A DNA stretch of 34,716 bases from Streptomyces sp. AV19 (GCF_015999245.1 NZ_JAEAMR010000007.1:1021036-1055751), one strand, 5' to 3'; positions 7,483-15,873 are shown, counted from the first letter of the stretch. Numbers and translations: made by a program. Notes: a model not told the origin generated them from the sequence alone.

Positions 7483-8091
7483 CTACGGTTCGACGCGTAC
7501 CCGCCCGAGCGCCCGGCGTACGGCGGGCGCGATGGGGGCGTCCGAGTCGCCGGACACCCAGTGCTCGTAGGTCAGCCGGATCGTGGTGACGGCGAGCGTG
7601 GCGGCGAGCCGCGGATACAGGTCACGGCCGGGGTCGGTGCCGGTGCGCAGGGCGATCTCGGCCGCCAGCGTGGTCACCAGCCCGGCCTCGAATCTCACCT
7701 GCTGGGCGGCGAGTTCCGAGTGGGCGAGCGCCAGCCGGGCCCGCAGGAAGGAGGTCATCTCCCGGTCGGACGCCTCGGCGTCCAGGACCTCGAAGACGGC
7801 CTCCGAGAGGGCGTCCCACAGCGGCTCCCCGGCCGGACGCGCGCGCAGGGCCTCGCGGATGCGCTCGGTACGGTCCACGCCCGGGGCCATGACCGCCTCC
7901 TCCTTGCTGGAGAAGTAGTTGTTGAAGGTACGGGCCGACACCCCGGCCTCGGCCGCGATGTCCTCGACCCGCACGTTCTCCCAGCCGCGCTCCGCGGTGA
8001 GGCGCAGTGCGGCCCGGCTCAGCGCCGTCCGGGTGGCCCGCTTCTTGCGCTCGCGCAGTCCGAGGGCGGGGGTGTCCTGTGCTGTACCCAT
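7483..8091 (-). CDS. TetR family transcriptional regulator of the adjacent membrane-protein gene
   Basis: 202 residues from the ATG at 8091. The frame stays open upstream but translates into low-quality sequence across the palindrome, so the internal Met is preferred. The N-terminal HTH includes RVEDIAAEAGVSARTFNNYF and FSSKEEAV at about residues 40-65. The C-terminal domain resembles the MftR/actinobacterial TetR C-terminal type. Its gene is followed after 32 bp by the membrane-protein gene. A perfect palindrome TTGCGC-ACC-GCGCAA lies 20 nt upstream of the start (8112-8126), which strongly suggests autoregulation and repression of the whole operon. The inducer is unknown. Confidence 0.9.
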   Translation of the reverse strand: MGTAQDTPALGLRERKKRATRTALSRAALRLTAERGWENVRVEDIAAEAGVSARTFNNYFSSKEEAVMAPGVDRTERIREALRARPAGEPLWDALSEAVFEVLDAEASDREMTSFLRARLALAHSELAAQQVRFEAGLVTTLAAEIALRTGTDPGRDLYPRLAATLAVTTIRLTYEHWVSGDSDAPIAPAVRRALGRVRVEP

Positions 8092-8111
8092 GGGACGGCA
8101 GGCTACAGAAC

Positions 8112-8126
8112 TTGCGCACCGCGCAA
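8112..8126. promoter_or_regulatory. Perfect palindrome, candidate TetR operator
   Basis: TTGCGC-ACC-GCGCAA has 6-bp arms and a 3-bp spacer. It lies 20 bp upstream of the tetR start and is flanked by an AT-rich patch on its right. Size and position fit an autoregulatory TetR site. The rest of the gap to 8437 shows no gene. Confidence 0.6.
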
Positions 8127-8371
8127 AATTTCCTACCGGGCAAAAACAGCCAGATCCGGTTCCGGGCGGACCGCCGCTGTAGCGACCGGCGTGGGTAAAC
8201 GTGGGCGCCCCGCCGGTTAAGCATGTGTGAAACGGATTGACTACGCCCCGCCCGGGGGCTATTGGGGACACCGCCGGGTGGCGCGCCCGGACCGCCGTGC
8301 CGTGTGAGCGCCGTCACCGGTCGCGGCGTCATGGGTTGGCCGGATGTCAACTGCCCCGAGCGGATGGCGTG

Positions 8372-8401
8372 TTGATGGGGTTACGCTGTGCGATGTACGT
8401 T
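8372..8401 (+). promoter_or_regulatory. Weak candidate promoter of the LuxR-type regulator
   Basis: TTGATG (8372-8377) and TACGTT (8396-8401) are separated by 18 nt and would start transcription about 30 nt before the ATG at 8438. Both boxes are imperfect, so this is only a position-based suggestion. Confidence 0.3.
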
Positions 8402-8437
8402 ACTCGCCGGTAGTTGTGCAATCCCGAGGGGCGTGAA

Positions 8438-9262
8438 ATGTTGGCTCAAGTTTCCGGCCTTGCTTTCGGCCCTGATCTTCTCAACCGCCCGCGAAAACCA
8501 CAGGCATTCGACGGCGAGGCGGAGTGTGATATCGACCGCATACTCCTGGAAATGCGGCCGCTCATCGAATCCGTGGTCAACAACACGCATATTCGCGCAC
8601 TGGAGGAATCGGTCCTCGCGGACATCGGGGACATCGACGCCGCGGTGGCCGCGCTGAACAGCCTTGTCGGCCGGGCGAAATGCTCGGTGAACGTCGTCCT
8701 CCCGACCTCCCTGGACGGCTTGCGGGCCGTCGGTTCGGCACTGCGCCGGCTGGCGGACGGACGGCCGCGGGAGACCCGCGTCCAGATCCTCTCCACCCCG
8801 GAGCTGGCCCTCGGCGGCCACCTCGCGGACCTCGGGTCACTCGGGTCGGCGGCCTGCGACACCGAGATCCGCCTGGCCTCGGGGGTGCGGCACGGCGCCG
8901 TCGTCATCGACCAGCAAGTCGCCCTCGTCCGGCCGGGCGCGCGCACCGGCGACGTCGAGGCCTCGCTCATCCGCGCCCCCGGCGTGGTCCGCGCCCTGCA
9001 CGACATGATGATGACCGCCTGGTCCCGGGCCGTCCCGCTGGTCCGCTACCAGCAGCTCCGCGAGCGCCTGCGCCGGGACTCCGGGACGGAGATCATGCGC
9101 CTGCTCGGCGAGGGCTACACGGACGAGGCGGCGGCGCGCGAACTCGACATCTCCGTACGGACGTACCGCCGCCGGGTCGCCGACATCATGCGGCTGCTGG
9201 GCGCCAGATCCCGGTTCCAGGCCGGGGTCAACGCGGCGGGCCTCGGATTGTTTCCGGCGTGA
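8438..9262 (+). CDS. LuxR-type (GerE HTH) transcriptional regulator with TrmB/PLD-like N-terminal domain
   Basis: 274 residues. The last 55 form a GerE-type helix-turn-helix; the core is GEGYTDEAAARELDISVRTY at about 225-243, followed by the ending LLGARSRFQAGVNAAGLGLF. The N-terminal 200 residues have the helical start and alpha/beta middle (VNVVLPTSLDGLRAV; VRHGAVVIDQQVALVRPG) of actinobacterial regulators related to TrmB and phospholipase-D-like sensor domains. There is no receiver domain and no conserved phospho-acceptor. The ATG at 8438 has GAGGGG 7 nt upstream; an in-frame upstream ATG lacks this. It lies 216 bp ahead of the PKS gene in the same direction and is probably its pathway-specific activator. 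I saw no in-frame TTA codon. Confidence 0.88.
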   Translation: MLAQVSGLAFGPDLLNRPRKPQAFDGEAECDIDRILLEMRPLIESVVNNTHIRALEESVLADIGDIDAAVAALNSLVGRAKCSVNVVLPTSLDGLRAVGSALRRLADGRPRETRVQILSTPELALGGHLADLGSLGSAACDTEIRLASGVRHGAVVIDQQVALVRPGARTGDVEASLIRAPGVVRALHDMMMTAWSRAVPLVRYQQLRERLRRDSGTEIMRLLGEGYTDEAAARELDISVRTYRRRVADIMRLLGARSRFQAGVNAAGLGLFPA

Positions 9263-9301
9263 GCCCCCCGGCGGGGCGGCTGCGTCGGCCGTGTCGCCTG
9301 G

Positions 9302-9393
9302 GTCACACGGTGACAGCAATGTGTCACGGAGGGCAGCCGCCGCCCCGCCGCCCGGGCGCCGATTGACAGCTTCCGGACTGGCCCGTTGAACAT
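9302..9393 (+). promoter_or_regulatory. Promoter region of the PKS gene with GTCAC inverted repeat
   Basis: A consensus -35 hexamer TTGACA at 9363-9368 is followed 17-19 nt later by weak -10 candidates within TTGAACAT (9386-9393). About 50-60 bp upstream of it, GTCAC-ACG-GTGAC (9302-9314) is a perfect 5-bp-arm palindrome, with a third GTCAC at 9323-9327. This is a plausible activator site for the LuxR-type regulator encoded just upstream. Transcription starting near 9398 excludes the TTG codon at 9386 as the start of the PKS gene. Confidence 0.45.
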
Positions 9394-9478
9394 TCCTTTC
9401 TCATCTCCCAGAGTCAAGGACTGGTCATGGCAGCCGACTGCCGCGCGATCTCTCATGATTAAGGAAGTCACCAACACC

Positions 9479-12400
9479 ATGGGCGAATACGACCCCGTAC
9501 GGCCCGCCCCGATCGCGGTCGTGGGAATGGGGTGCCGGGTTCCCGGCGCCGACGGGCCGGACGGTTTCTGGAAACTCCTGATGGACGAGGTCTGCACGGT
9601 CGCACCGGTGCCGGAAACCCGGTTCGGACGCCCGTACGGAGTTCCCGGCGCCGGCATGCGGTCGAGCTTGTTGAACGACCCGGACCGTTTCGACGCGGAA
9701 TTCTTCGCGATGTCCCCGCGGGAGGCGGTGGGCACGGACCCGCAGCAGCGCCTCTTCCTGGAGACCGCCTGGGACGCGCTGGAGGACGGCGCCCAGGACA
9801 CCGCGAAGCTGGCCGGGACGCGCACCGGCGTCTACGTGGGCACCACCAACGTCCACTACTGGGATCTGCTCCAGGCGGCCGAGCACCCCGACATCCACGC
9901 CAACCTCGGCTCCGGCAACCGCGCGAGCACCACCGGCCGGCTCTCCTACGCCCTGAACCTCACGGGCCCCGGCATCACCGTGGACGCCGCCTGCTCCTCC
10001 TCCCTGGTGGCCATCGCCCTCGCCTGCCAGAGCCTGCGGGCCGGCGAGTCCGAGCTCGCCATCGCGGGCGGGTCGCAGCTGCTGCTGGCCGACACCGAGA
10101 ACTACGGGTACGTGGACGCGGGGGTGCTCTCCGACAACTGCCGCTTCGGCGACGCCGCCGCCGACGGGTTCTGCTTCACCGAGGGGGTCGGCGTGGTCCT
10201 CCTCAAGCCGCTCGACCGCGCCCTCGCCGACGGCGACCCGGTCCGCGCCGTCATCCGCGGCTGGAGCATGAACAACGACGGCTCCGACAGCGCGACCATG
10301 ACCATCCCCTCGCTCAGCGGCCAGCGCAACATGCTGCGGCTGGCGTACGAGCACGCCGGGATCCCGGCGTCCGAGGTGTCCTACATCGAGGGCCACGGCA
10401 CCGGCACCAAGGCGGGCGACCCGGTCGAACTCGGGGCGATCGCCGCCGTCGCGGGCGGTGACCGTCCGGAGGAACGGCCGCTGCTGGTCGGCTCGGTGAA
10501 GACCAACATCGGGCACACCGGCGCCGCCGCCGGGGTGCTCGGCCTGATCAAGACCGTGCTGGCCCTCGAACACCGCACCGTGCCGCGCAGCCTCCACCTC
10601 ACCGAGCGCACCCCGGCGGTCGACTGGGACACCGCGGGCATGGACATCCCGCGCACGGCCCGGTCCTTCGGGCCCGAGGCCGGGCCGCTCACCTTCGGCG
10701 TCAGCAGCTTCGGCGTCTCCGGCACGAATGTGCACGTCGTGCTCACCGAGGCCGGGGCCGAGGCGGAACCGGAGGAACACGGCGTGCGGCGGCCGGGCGG
10801 GGACGCCGGTGCCGAGAGCGGCACCGAGCACCTGCTGACCCTGTCCGCCCGGTCCCCGGAGGCCCTGCGGCAGCGCGCCGAGGACCTCGTCGGCCACCTC
10901 ACGACCGCGGCCGCCGGTACGGACCTCGCCAACCTCTGCCACACCGCCGCCGTCCGGCGCGCGCACCACGACTACCGGCTCTCCGTCGTCGGGGACAGCC
11001 ACGGTGCGCTGGCCGAGCGGCTGCGCGAGGCCCTGGCGGAGGGCGTGGAGCCGGACTTCGCGGGAAGTCCCCGGATCGCGTTCGTCTTCTCCGGCCACGG
11101 CTCGCCGTGGATCGGCATGGGCCGCGAACTCATGGACAGCTCACCGGCGTTCAGTGCCCAGCTCATGCGCTGCGACGAGGCCGTGCGCGCCCTCACCGGC
11201 TGGTCCGTCATCGACCGGCTCACCGACGGCACCGACCTCGTCAACGAGACCGCGGCCATCGTGCACCCCGTGCTCTGGTCGGTCCAGGTGGCGCTCGCGG
11301 AGACCTGGCGGGCCTGGGGCGTCGAGCCGGACGTGGTGCTGGGGCACAGCATGGGCGAGGTGGCCGCCGCCTGCGTCGCGGGCGGGCTCAGCCTGGCGGA
11401 CGGCGCGGCCGTCGTCTGCCACCGCACCCGGCTGATCCGGGACCTGGTCGCGGGCAACGGCACCATGTCCGTGGCGGGCCTGACGGCCACCGAGGCCGAG
11501 GAGCTCATCGCCGCGCTCGCGGTCGACGTCTCGGTGGCGGCCAGCAACGGCCCCCGCACCACCGTCCTGGCCGGTGAGGTCGAGGGCATCGAGAAGATCA
11601 AGGCCGAGCTGGACGCCCGTGACGTGTTCTGCCGCGTCATGAAGGCGGAAGCCGCCTCGCACTGCTCGCAGATGGACCCCGTGCTGCCCGAACTCGCCGA
11701 GGCGCTCAAGGGACTTCGCCCCCGGGCCGGCCGGATCCCCATGCGGTCCACCGTCACCGGGGAACTCCTGGACGGGACCGGCCTCGACGCCTCGTACTGG
11801 ACCGGCAACCTGCGCGGCCGCGTCCACCTCCACGAGGCCGTGCTCAGCACCGCCCGGGAGGCCGACACCGTCTTCGTCGAGGTCAGCCCGCACCCCGTGC
11901 TGCTGGGCGCCGTGCGGGACACGCTGGAGGACGCCGGCCTGCCCGGCGCCACCGTCGGCTCGCTGCGCCGCGACGAGCCGGAGCGCGAGACGCTGCTGAC
12001 CCACCTCGGCAAGGTGTACGAGACCGGTGCCGCCGTCGGCTGGAACGGGCTCTACGGGGCCGGCCGCTGCGTGCCCCTGCCGTCGTACCCCTGGCAGCGC
12101 GAGAGCTACTGGGTGGAGGACCTCGACGAGCTGCCCCAGGTCCACGACTTCCCGCTGGAGCCCGGATCGCCGCTGCTGGCCGGAGCCCCGGCCGGCGAAC
12201 CGGCCATGGTCTATTGGACCGAACTCCTGGAAGCCGTACGGGTCGCGGCCGTCCGGACCGCCGGCACCGACGCGGTACGGCTCACCGGCGTGGACCTCAA
12301 GGACCCGGTCCTCGTACCCCCCGGTGAGGTGCCGGTCCTGCGGGTCACCCTCACACCGGACCCGGACGGGCGCCGCTGGGGATTCGGGGTCGAGAGCCGG

Positions 12401-13453
12401 ACGGGCGCCGAAGCGGCCTGGCGGCCGCGCGGCAGCGGCACGGTGGTCCAGGACGTCCCGGCCGCCGCACCCGAGCCGCTCGCGCGGATCCGCGAGCGCT
12501 GCCCGGCGCCCTGGGACGCCGACGCCTTCTACCGGCGTCTGCCGCAGGCCACCCGCTTCCGCCACCTCCTGGACGAGATCCGGACCGGGCAGGGGGAATC
12601 CGTCGCCCGCCTCCGCCGCCCCGCCCCGCTGGAGCCGCGGCCCGAGCACCCGCTGCACCCCGAACTGATCCACGCCGCCTATATGCAGGCACTGGTGCTG
12701 CTGCCCGGCATGCCGGGCGCCACCCCGCACCTGGACGACTTCCGGATCTCCGGCCCGTCGACCGAGGCGCTGTGGAGCACCTGCCGGATCAGGGAGGGCG
12801 CCGACGGCCGGCCGGCCGTGGACATCACCCTGCTGGACGCGGCGGAGCGGGTCGTCGCCGAGCTGAAGGGCATGCCGGTGCACCGCCAGGAGGGCGGCGG
12901 TGCCGAGGAGTTGAAGGAAGAGGAGCACGTGAACACGTCCACGGCCGACGCGCCGCAGCCTCAGACGGCGGACACCGGCATCGAGTTGACGGGCGAGTTG
13001 CGCCTGACCGACCCGGCGACCGGCTTCGCGATCGAGCTGCGCGGCTCGCTGCGGATCTCCAGGGAGCCCGCGCCGGCGGGCGGCGTACGCGCCCCGGCCC
13101 CGGCCCCGGCCGCCGTTCCCGCCCCGGCTCCGGCACCTGTCCCCGTCGCCGCGCCTGTCGCCGCCCCCGTACCGGCCCCGGCGCCCGCTCCTGTGGCCGA
13201 GGCCGCCCCCGCGGCCGACCGTCCGGTGGCCGACCGCGTGGCGGAGCACGTGGCGGCGGTCCTCAAGATGCGCGTGGCCAAGCTCGACGCCAACAAGCCC
13301 TTCAGCCGCCTCGGCATGGACTCCGTCATGGCGACGGAGCTGCGCAAGCGGCTGGAGCAGGAGTTCGGCATCCCCTTCCCCATGGAAAAACTGGCGCGCG
13401 GTGCCTCGACCGCGTCCCTCGTCCGCGAGCTCGGGGCCCAGGCCGCCTCCTGA
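9479..13453 (+). CDS. Single-module type I polyketide synthase: KS-AT-degenerate DH-ACP
   Basis: 1324 residues in one module. KS (about 10-425) has a complete Cys-His-His triad: C172 in DAACSSS, H306 in EGHGTGT, H346 in KTNIGHTG. AT (about 530-830) has S624 in GHSMGE; its specificity motif reads AASH at 725-728, closer to the YASH of methylmalonyl-type ATs than to HAFH of malonyl ATs. A DH-like double-hotdog region (about 885-1135) lacks the HxxxGxxxxP motif, and the usual catalytic Asp is His in HPELIHAAYMQ. An Ala-Pro linker (about 1199-1245) leads to an ACP with phosphopantetheine Ser S1282 in LGMDSVMA. No KR, ER or thioesterase is present. The ATG at 9479 follows AAGGAAG and matches the usual KS start. 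It lies 63 bp before the CCR gene, with which it is presumably co-transcribed. Product unknown. Confidence 0.93.
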   Translation: MGEYDPVRPAPIAVVGMGCRVPGADGPDGFWKLLMDEVCTVAPVPETRFGRPYGVPGAGMRSSLLNDPDRFDAEFFAMSPREAVGTDPQQRLFLETAWDALEDGAQDTAKLAGTRTGVYVGTTNVHYWDLLQAAEHPDIHANLGSGNRASTTGRLSYALNLTGPGITVDAACSSSLVAIALACQSLRAGESELAIAGGSQLLLADTENYGYVDAGVLSDNCRFGDAAADGFCFTEGVGVVLLKPLDRALADGDPVRAVIRGWSMNNDGSDSATMTIPSLSGQRNMLRLAYEHAGIPASEVSYIEGHGTGTKAGDPVELGAIAAVAGGDRPEERPLLVGSVKTNIGHTGAAAGVLGLIKTVLALEHRTVPRSLHLTERTPAVDWDTAGMDIPRTARSFGPEAGPLTFGVSSFGVSGTNVHVVLTEAGAEAEPEEHGVRRPGGDAGAESGTEHLLTLSARSPEALRQRAEDLVGHLTTAAAGTDLANLCHTAAVRRAHHDYRLSVVGDSHGALAERLREALAEGVEPDFAGSPRIAFVFSGHGSPWIGMGRELMDSSPAFSAQLMRCDEAVRALTGWSVIDRLTDGTDLVNETAAIVHPVLWSVQVALAETWRAWGVEPDVVLGHSMGEVAAACVAGGLSLADGAAVVCHRTRLIRDLVAGNGTMSVAGLTATEAEELIAALAVDVSVAASNGPRTTVLAGEVEGIEKIKAELDARDVFCRVMKAEAASHCSQMDPVLPELAEALKGLRPRAGRIPMRSTVTGELLDGTGLDASYWTGNLRGRVHLHEAVLSTAREADTVFVEVSPHPVLLGAVRDTLEDAGLPGATVGSLRRDEPERETLLTHLGKVYETGAAVGWNGLYGAGRCVPLPSYPWQRESYWVEDLDELPQVHDFPLEPGSPLLAGAPAGEPAMVYWTELLEAVRVAAVRTAGTDAVRLTGVDLKDPVLVPPGEVPVLRVTLTPDPDGRRWGFGVESRTGAEAAWRPRGSGTVVQDVPAAAPEPLARIRERCPAPWDADAFYRRLPQATRFRHLLDEIRTGQGESVARLRRPAPLEPRPEHPLHPELIHAAYMQALVLLPGMPGATPHLDDFRISGPSTEALWSTCRIREGADGRPAVDITLLDAAERVVAELKGMPVHRQEGGGAEELKEEEHVNTSTADAPQPQTADTGIELTGELRLTDPATGFAIELRGSLRISREPAPAGGVRAPAPAPAAVPAPAPAPVPVAAPVAAPVPAPAPAPVAEAAPAADRPVADRVAEHVAAVLKMRVAKLDANKPFSRLGMDSVMATELRKRLEQEFGIPFPMEKLARGASTASLVRELGAQAAS

Positions 13454-13516
13454 CTCCCTCGCACGCTCGACTCGACACGTGATGTCCCGTCACAGCAGCA
13501 ACGAAAGGTGAGAGAG

Positions 13517-14743
13517 TTGACCAAGGACCTGTACGACATCGGTGAGTTGCCCCCGCTCGGCGTCGTCCCGGCGCGGATGCACGCGTCGGTCATCCGCCCG
13601 GAACGGTACGGTCCGCCGGAGCAGGGCTTCGCCATGGAGGTCGTGGACGTGCCGAGCCTCGGCCCCGGCCAGATCCTCGTCTGGGTCATGGCCGCCGGCA
13701 TCAACTACAACAACGTCTGGGCCTCGCTCGGCTACCCGTACGACGTCGTCGCGGCCCGGCAGAAGCAGGGCGAGCCCGAGGACTTCCACATCGGCGGCTC
13801 CGAGGGGTCCGGCATCGTCTGGGCCGTGGGCGAGGGCGTCACCACGGTGTCCGTCGGCGACGAGGTGATCGTCACCGGCTGCGTGTGGGACGAGTCCGCC
13901 ACCGACATCCGGATGGGCGCCGACCCGATGACCTCGTCCACCCAGAAGGCGTGGGGCTACGAGACGAACTACGGCTCCTTCGCCCAGTTCGCACGGGTGA
14001 CCGAATATCAGTGCCACCCCAAGCCCGCCAACCTCTCCTGGGAGGAGGCCGCCTGCTTCCTGCTCACCGGCGCGACCGCCTACCGGCAGCTGACCGGCTG
14101 GGCCCCGCACACCGTGGAGCCCGGCGACCCGGTGCTGATCTGGGGCGGCGCCGGCGGCCTCGGCTCGATGGCGATCCAGATCACCCGGATCCGCGGCGGC
14201 ATTCCGATCGCCGTGGTCTCCGACGACGAGCGCGGAAAGTTCTGCCTCGAACTCGGCGCGGAGGGCTACATCAACCGCAAGGAGTTCGACCACTGGGGCC
14301 GGCTGCCCGACATCTCGGACGGCGCGGCCATGGGCAAATGGATGAAGGGCGTGCGCGCTTTCGGCACCAAATTCTGGGAGATCCTCGGCGAGCGCAAGGC
14401 GCCGAAGATCGTTCTGGAGCACAGCGGGCAGAGCACCATTCCCACGTCCATGTATCTGTGCGACACGGCGGGCATGGTCGTCATCTGCGGCGGCACCACC
14501 GGCTACAACGCCGACGTCGACCTGCGCTTCCTCTGGATGCGGCAGAAGCGCCTCCAGGGCTCGCACTTCGCGAGCACCAAGCAGTGCCGCCAGGTGATCG
14601 CGCTCGCCGGGAGCAAGAAGCTCGACCCCTGCCTCTCCTGGGTCGGCGGGTTCGAGGAGACGGGCCACGCGCATCAGCTGATGCACGAGAACAAGCACCC
14701 CTCCGGCAACATGGCCGTCCGGGTCAACGCGCCCGCCGCCTGA
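13517..14743 (+). CDS. ccr: Crotonyl-CoA carboxylase/reductase (2-alkylmalonyl-CoA-forming)
   Basis: 408 residues in the MDR/zinc-less alcohol dehydrogenase fold. CCRs reduce 2-enoyl-CoA with NADPH while adding CO2, giving ethyl- or alkylmalonyl-CoA extender units. The nucleotide-binding motif is WGGAGGLGS (209-217). CO2-pocket positions known from CCR structures are present: the Asn of NYN (63-65), Glu150 in WGYETNYG and His350 in GSHFAS; the Phe before the Glu is Tyr149 here. The TTG start at 13517 is preferred because GAAAGG lies 8 nt upstream; an in-frame GTG at 13508 overlaps that site. The N-terminus is shorter than in primary-metabolism Ccr (about 447 residues), as in secondary-metabolite CCRs. 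It likely supplies the extender for the upstream PKS. Confidence 0.92.
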   Translation: MTKDLYDIGELPPLGVVPARMHASVIRPERYGPPEQGFAMEVVDVPSLGPGQILVWVMAAGINYNNVWASLGYPYDVVAARQKQGEPEDFHIGGSEGSGIVWAVGEGVTTVSVGDEVIVTGCVWDESATDIRMGADPMTSSTQKAWGYETNYGSFAQFARVTEYQCHPKPANLSWEEAACFLLTGATAYRQLTGWAPHTVEPGDPVLIWGGAGGLGSMAIQITRIRGGIPIAVVSDDERGKFCLELGAEGYINRKEFDHWGRLPDISDGAAMGKWMKGVRAFGTKFWEILGERKAPKIVLEHSGQSTIPTSMYLCDTAGMVVICGGTTGYNADVDLRFLWMRQKRLQGSHFASTKQCRQVIALAGSKKLDPCLSWVGGFEETGHAHQLMHENKHPSGNMAVRVNAPAA

Positions 14744-14915
14744 ACGGGTACCGCTTACGGCGCTCCCCGCCGGTACGGAACCGGCAGTGGCCCGATAGCG
14801 TTGTGAGGTAGTAGGCGCACTGGGAAAAGATCGTCCCAAAGCACGAGAGCCATTCCTTTGCCTACCTATTACCCTTGAGCGCTAAGGCCGCGCAGGGTGG
14901 CCATGGAGGAGTGAA

Positions 14916-15788
14916 ATGAGGAGCAGGAACCCGGTCTTCTCGCGACGGGGGTTCACCTCCGGAGGCGGCAGCTACGCGGGCTTCAACGCGGCGCCGCAGT
15001 CCGGGTCCGCGACGCAGGGAAATCCTTACGGGAACAACCCGTACGCGCAGCCCACCAACCCCTACGCGAACAACCCGTACGCCCAGGGCGCCCCCGACGT
15101 CCAGCACGGCATGCCGCAGGCGCCGGCACGTTCCGGCGCGATGACGATCGACGACGTCGTCCTGCGCACCGGCATCACGCTGGCTGCGGTGATCGTCGCG
15201 GCCGGTGCCGCCTGGGCGCTGGAGCTGCCCGTCGGGCTGGGCTTCGGCGCCGGCCTGATCGCGATGGTGCTCGGCCTGGTCCAGTCGTTCAAGGCCAAGC
15301 CGTCCCCGGCGATCATCCTGGCCTACGCGGTCTTCGAGGGTCTCTTCCTCGGCGTGCTCAGCCAGGCGTACAACGAGGTCGCCAAGGGCGCCCCGATGCA
15401 GGCGGTGCTCGGCACCACGGCGGTCTTCGCCGGTGTGCTGGTGGCCTACAAGACGCGGCTCATCCGCGTCGACCGCCGCTTCACCCGGTTCGTGGCCGGT
15501 GCCGCGATCGGCTTCCTGCTGCTGATGGTCGTCAACCTGCTGTTCGCCGCCTTCGGCGGCGGTGACGGCCTCGGCTTCCGCACCGGCGGTCTGGGCATCG
15601 TCTTCGGCATCCTCGGCGTGGTGCTCGGCGCCTGCTTCCTGGCGCTGGACTTCAAGCAGGTCGAGGACGGCGTGAAGTACGGCGCGCCGCGCGAGGAGTC
15701 GTGGCTGGCCGCGTTCGGCCTGACGCTGTCGCTGGTGTGGATCTACACCGAGCTGCTCCGTCTGATCGCGATCCTCAATCAGGACTAG
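14916..15788 (+). CDS. Bax inhibitor-1/YccA family membrane protein
   Basis: 290 residues. The cytosolic N-terminus (1-75) carries Asn-Pro-Tyr repeats (NPYGNNPYAQ, NPYANNPYAQ). Six or seven hydrophobic segments follow between about 85 and 285, and the ending LSLVWIYTELLRLIAILNQD matches the conserved last helix of the BI-1/YccA/YetJ family. In bacteria these are pH-sensitive calcium leak channels or partners of the FtsH protease; the role here is not known. The ATG at 14916 has GGAG 6-7 nt upstream. The 172-bp gap from the CCR gene and the strong hairpin after the stop (15812-15850) indicate an independent transcript. The NPY repeats are common in the Streptomyces versions and low in complexity. 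Confidence 0.9.
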   Translation: MRSRNPVFSRRGFTSGGGSYAGFNAAPQSGSATQGNPYGNNPYAQPTNPYANNPYAQGAPDVQHGMPQAPARSGAMTIDDVVLRTGITLAAVIVAAGAAWALELPVGLGFGAGLIAMVLGLVQSFKAKPSPAIILAYAVFEGLFLGVLSQAYNEVAKGAPMQAVLGTTAVFAGVLVAYKTRLIRVDRRFTRFVAGAAIGFLLLMVVNLLFAAFGGGDGLGFRTGGLGIVFGILGVVLGACFLALDFKQVEDGVKYGAPREESWLAAFGLTLSLVWIYTELLRLIAILNQD

Positions 15789-15811
15789 CGCGGCGGACGG
15801 ACTCCGTAAAT

Positions 15812-15850
15812 GGACGGGCCCGGGAAGGTGATGCCTTCCCGGGCCCGTCC
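15812..15850. terminator. Strong bidirectional terminator hairpin
   Basis: A perfect 17-bp stem: GGACGGGCCCGGGAAGG (15812-15828) pairs with its exact complement at 15834-15850 around a 5-nt loop. It lies between the converging BI-1 gene (+) and DUF4287 gene (-), each ending within about 25 bp of the stem, so it can stop transcription from both sides. Confidence 0.85.
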
Positions 15851-15873
15851 CCCGTTTGCGGGGGACCGCGGCG

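Noticed and set aside
8092..8271. 60-residue N-terminal extension of the second TetR protein
   Set aside because: It would translate the operator palindrome and a Cys/Pro/Gly-rich segment unlike any TetR N-terminus.
9386..9478. Alternative upstream TTG start for the PKS
   Set aside because: The TTG overlaps the proposed -10 region, lacks a ribosome-binding site, and adds residues not typical of KS N-termini.
14744..14915. Terminator from GTACCG/CGGTAC (14748-14776) after the CCR gene
   Set aside because: Only a 6-bp stem with a 17-nt loop, too weak to list with confidence in such GC-rich DNA.
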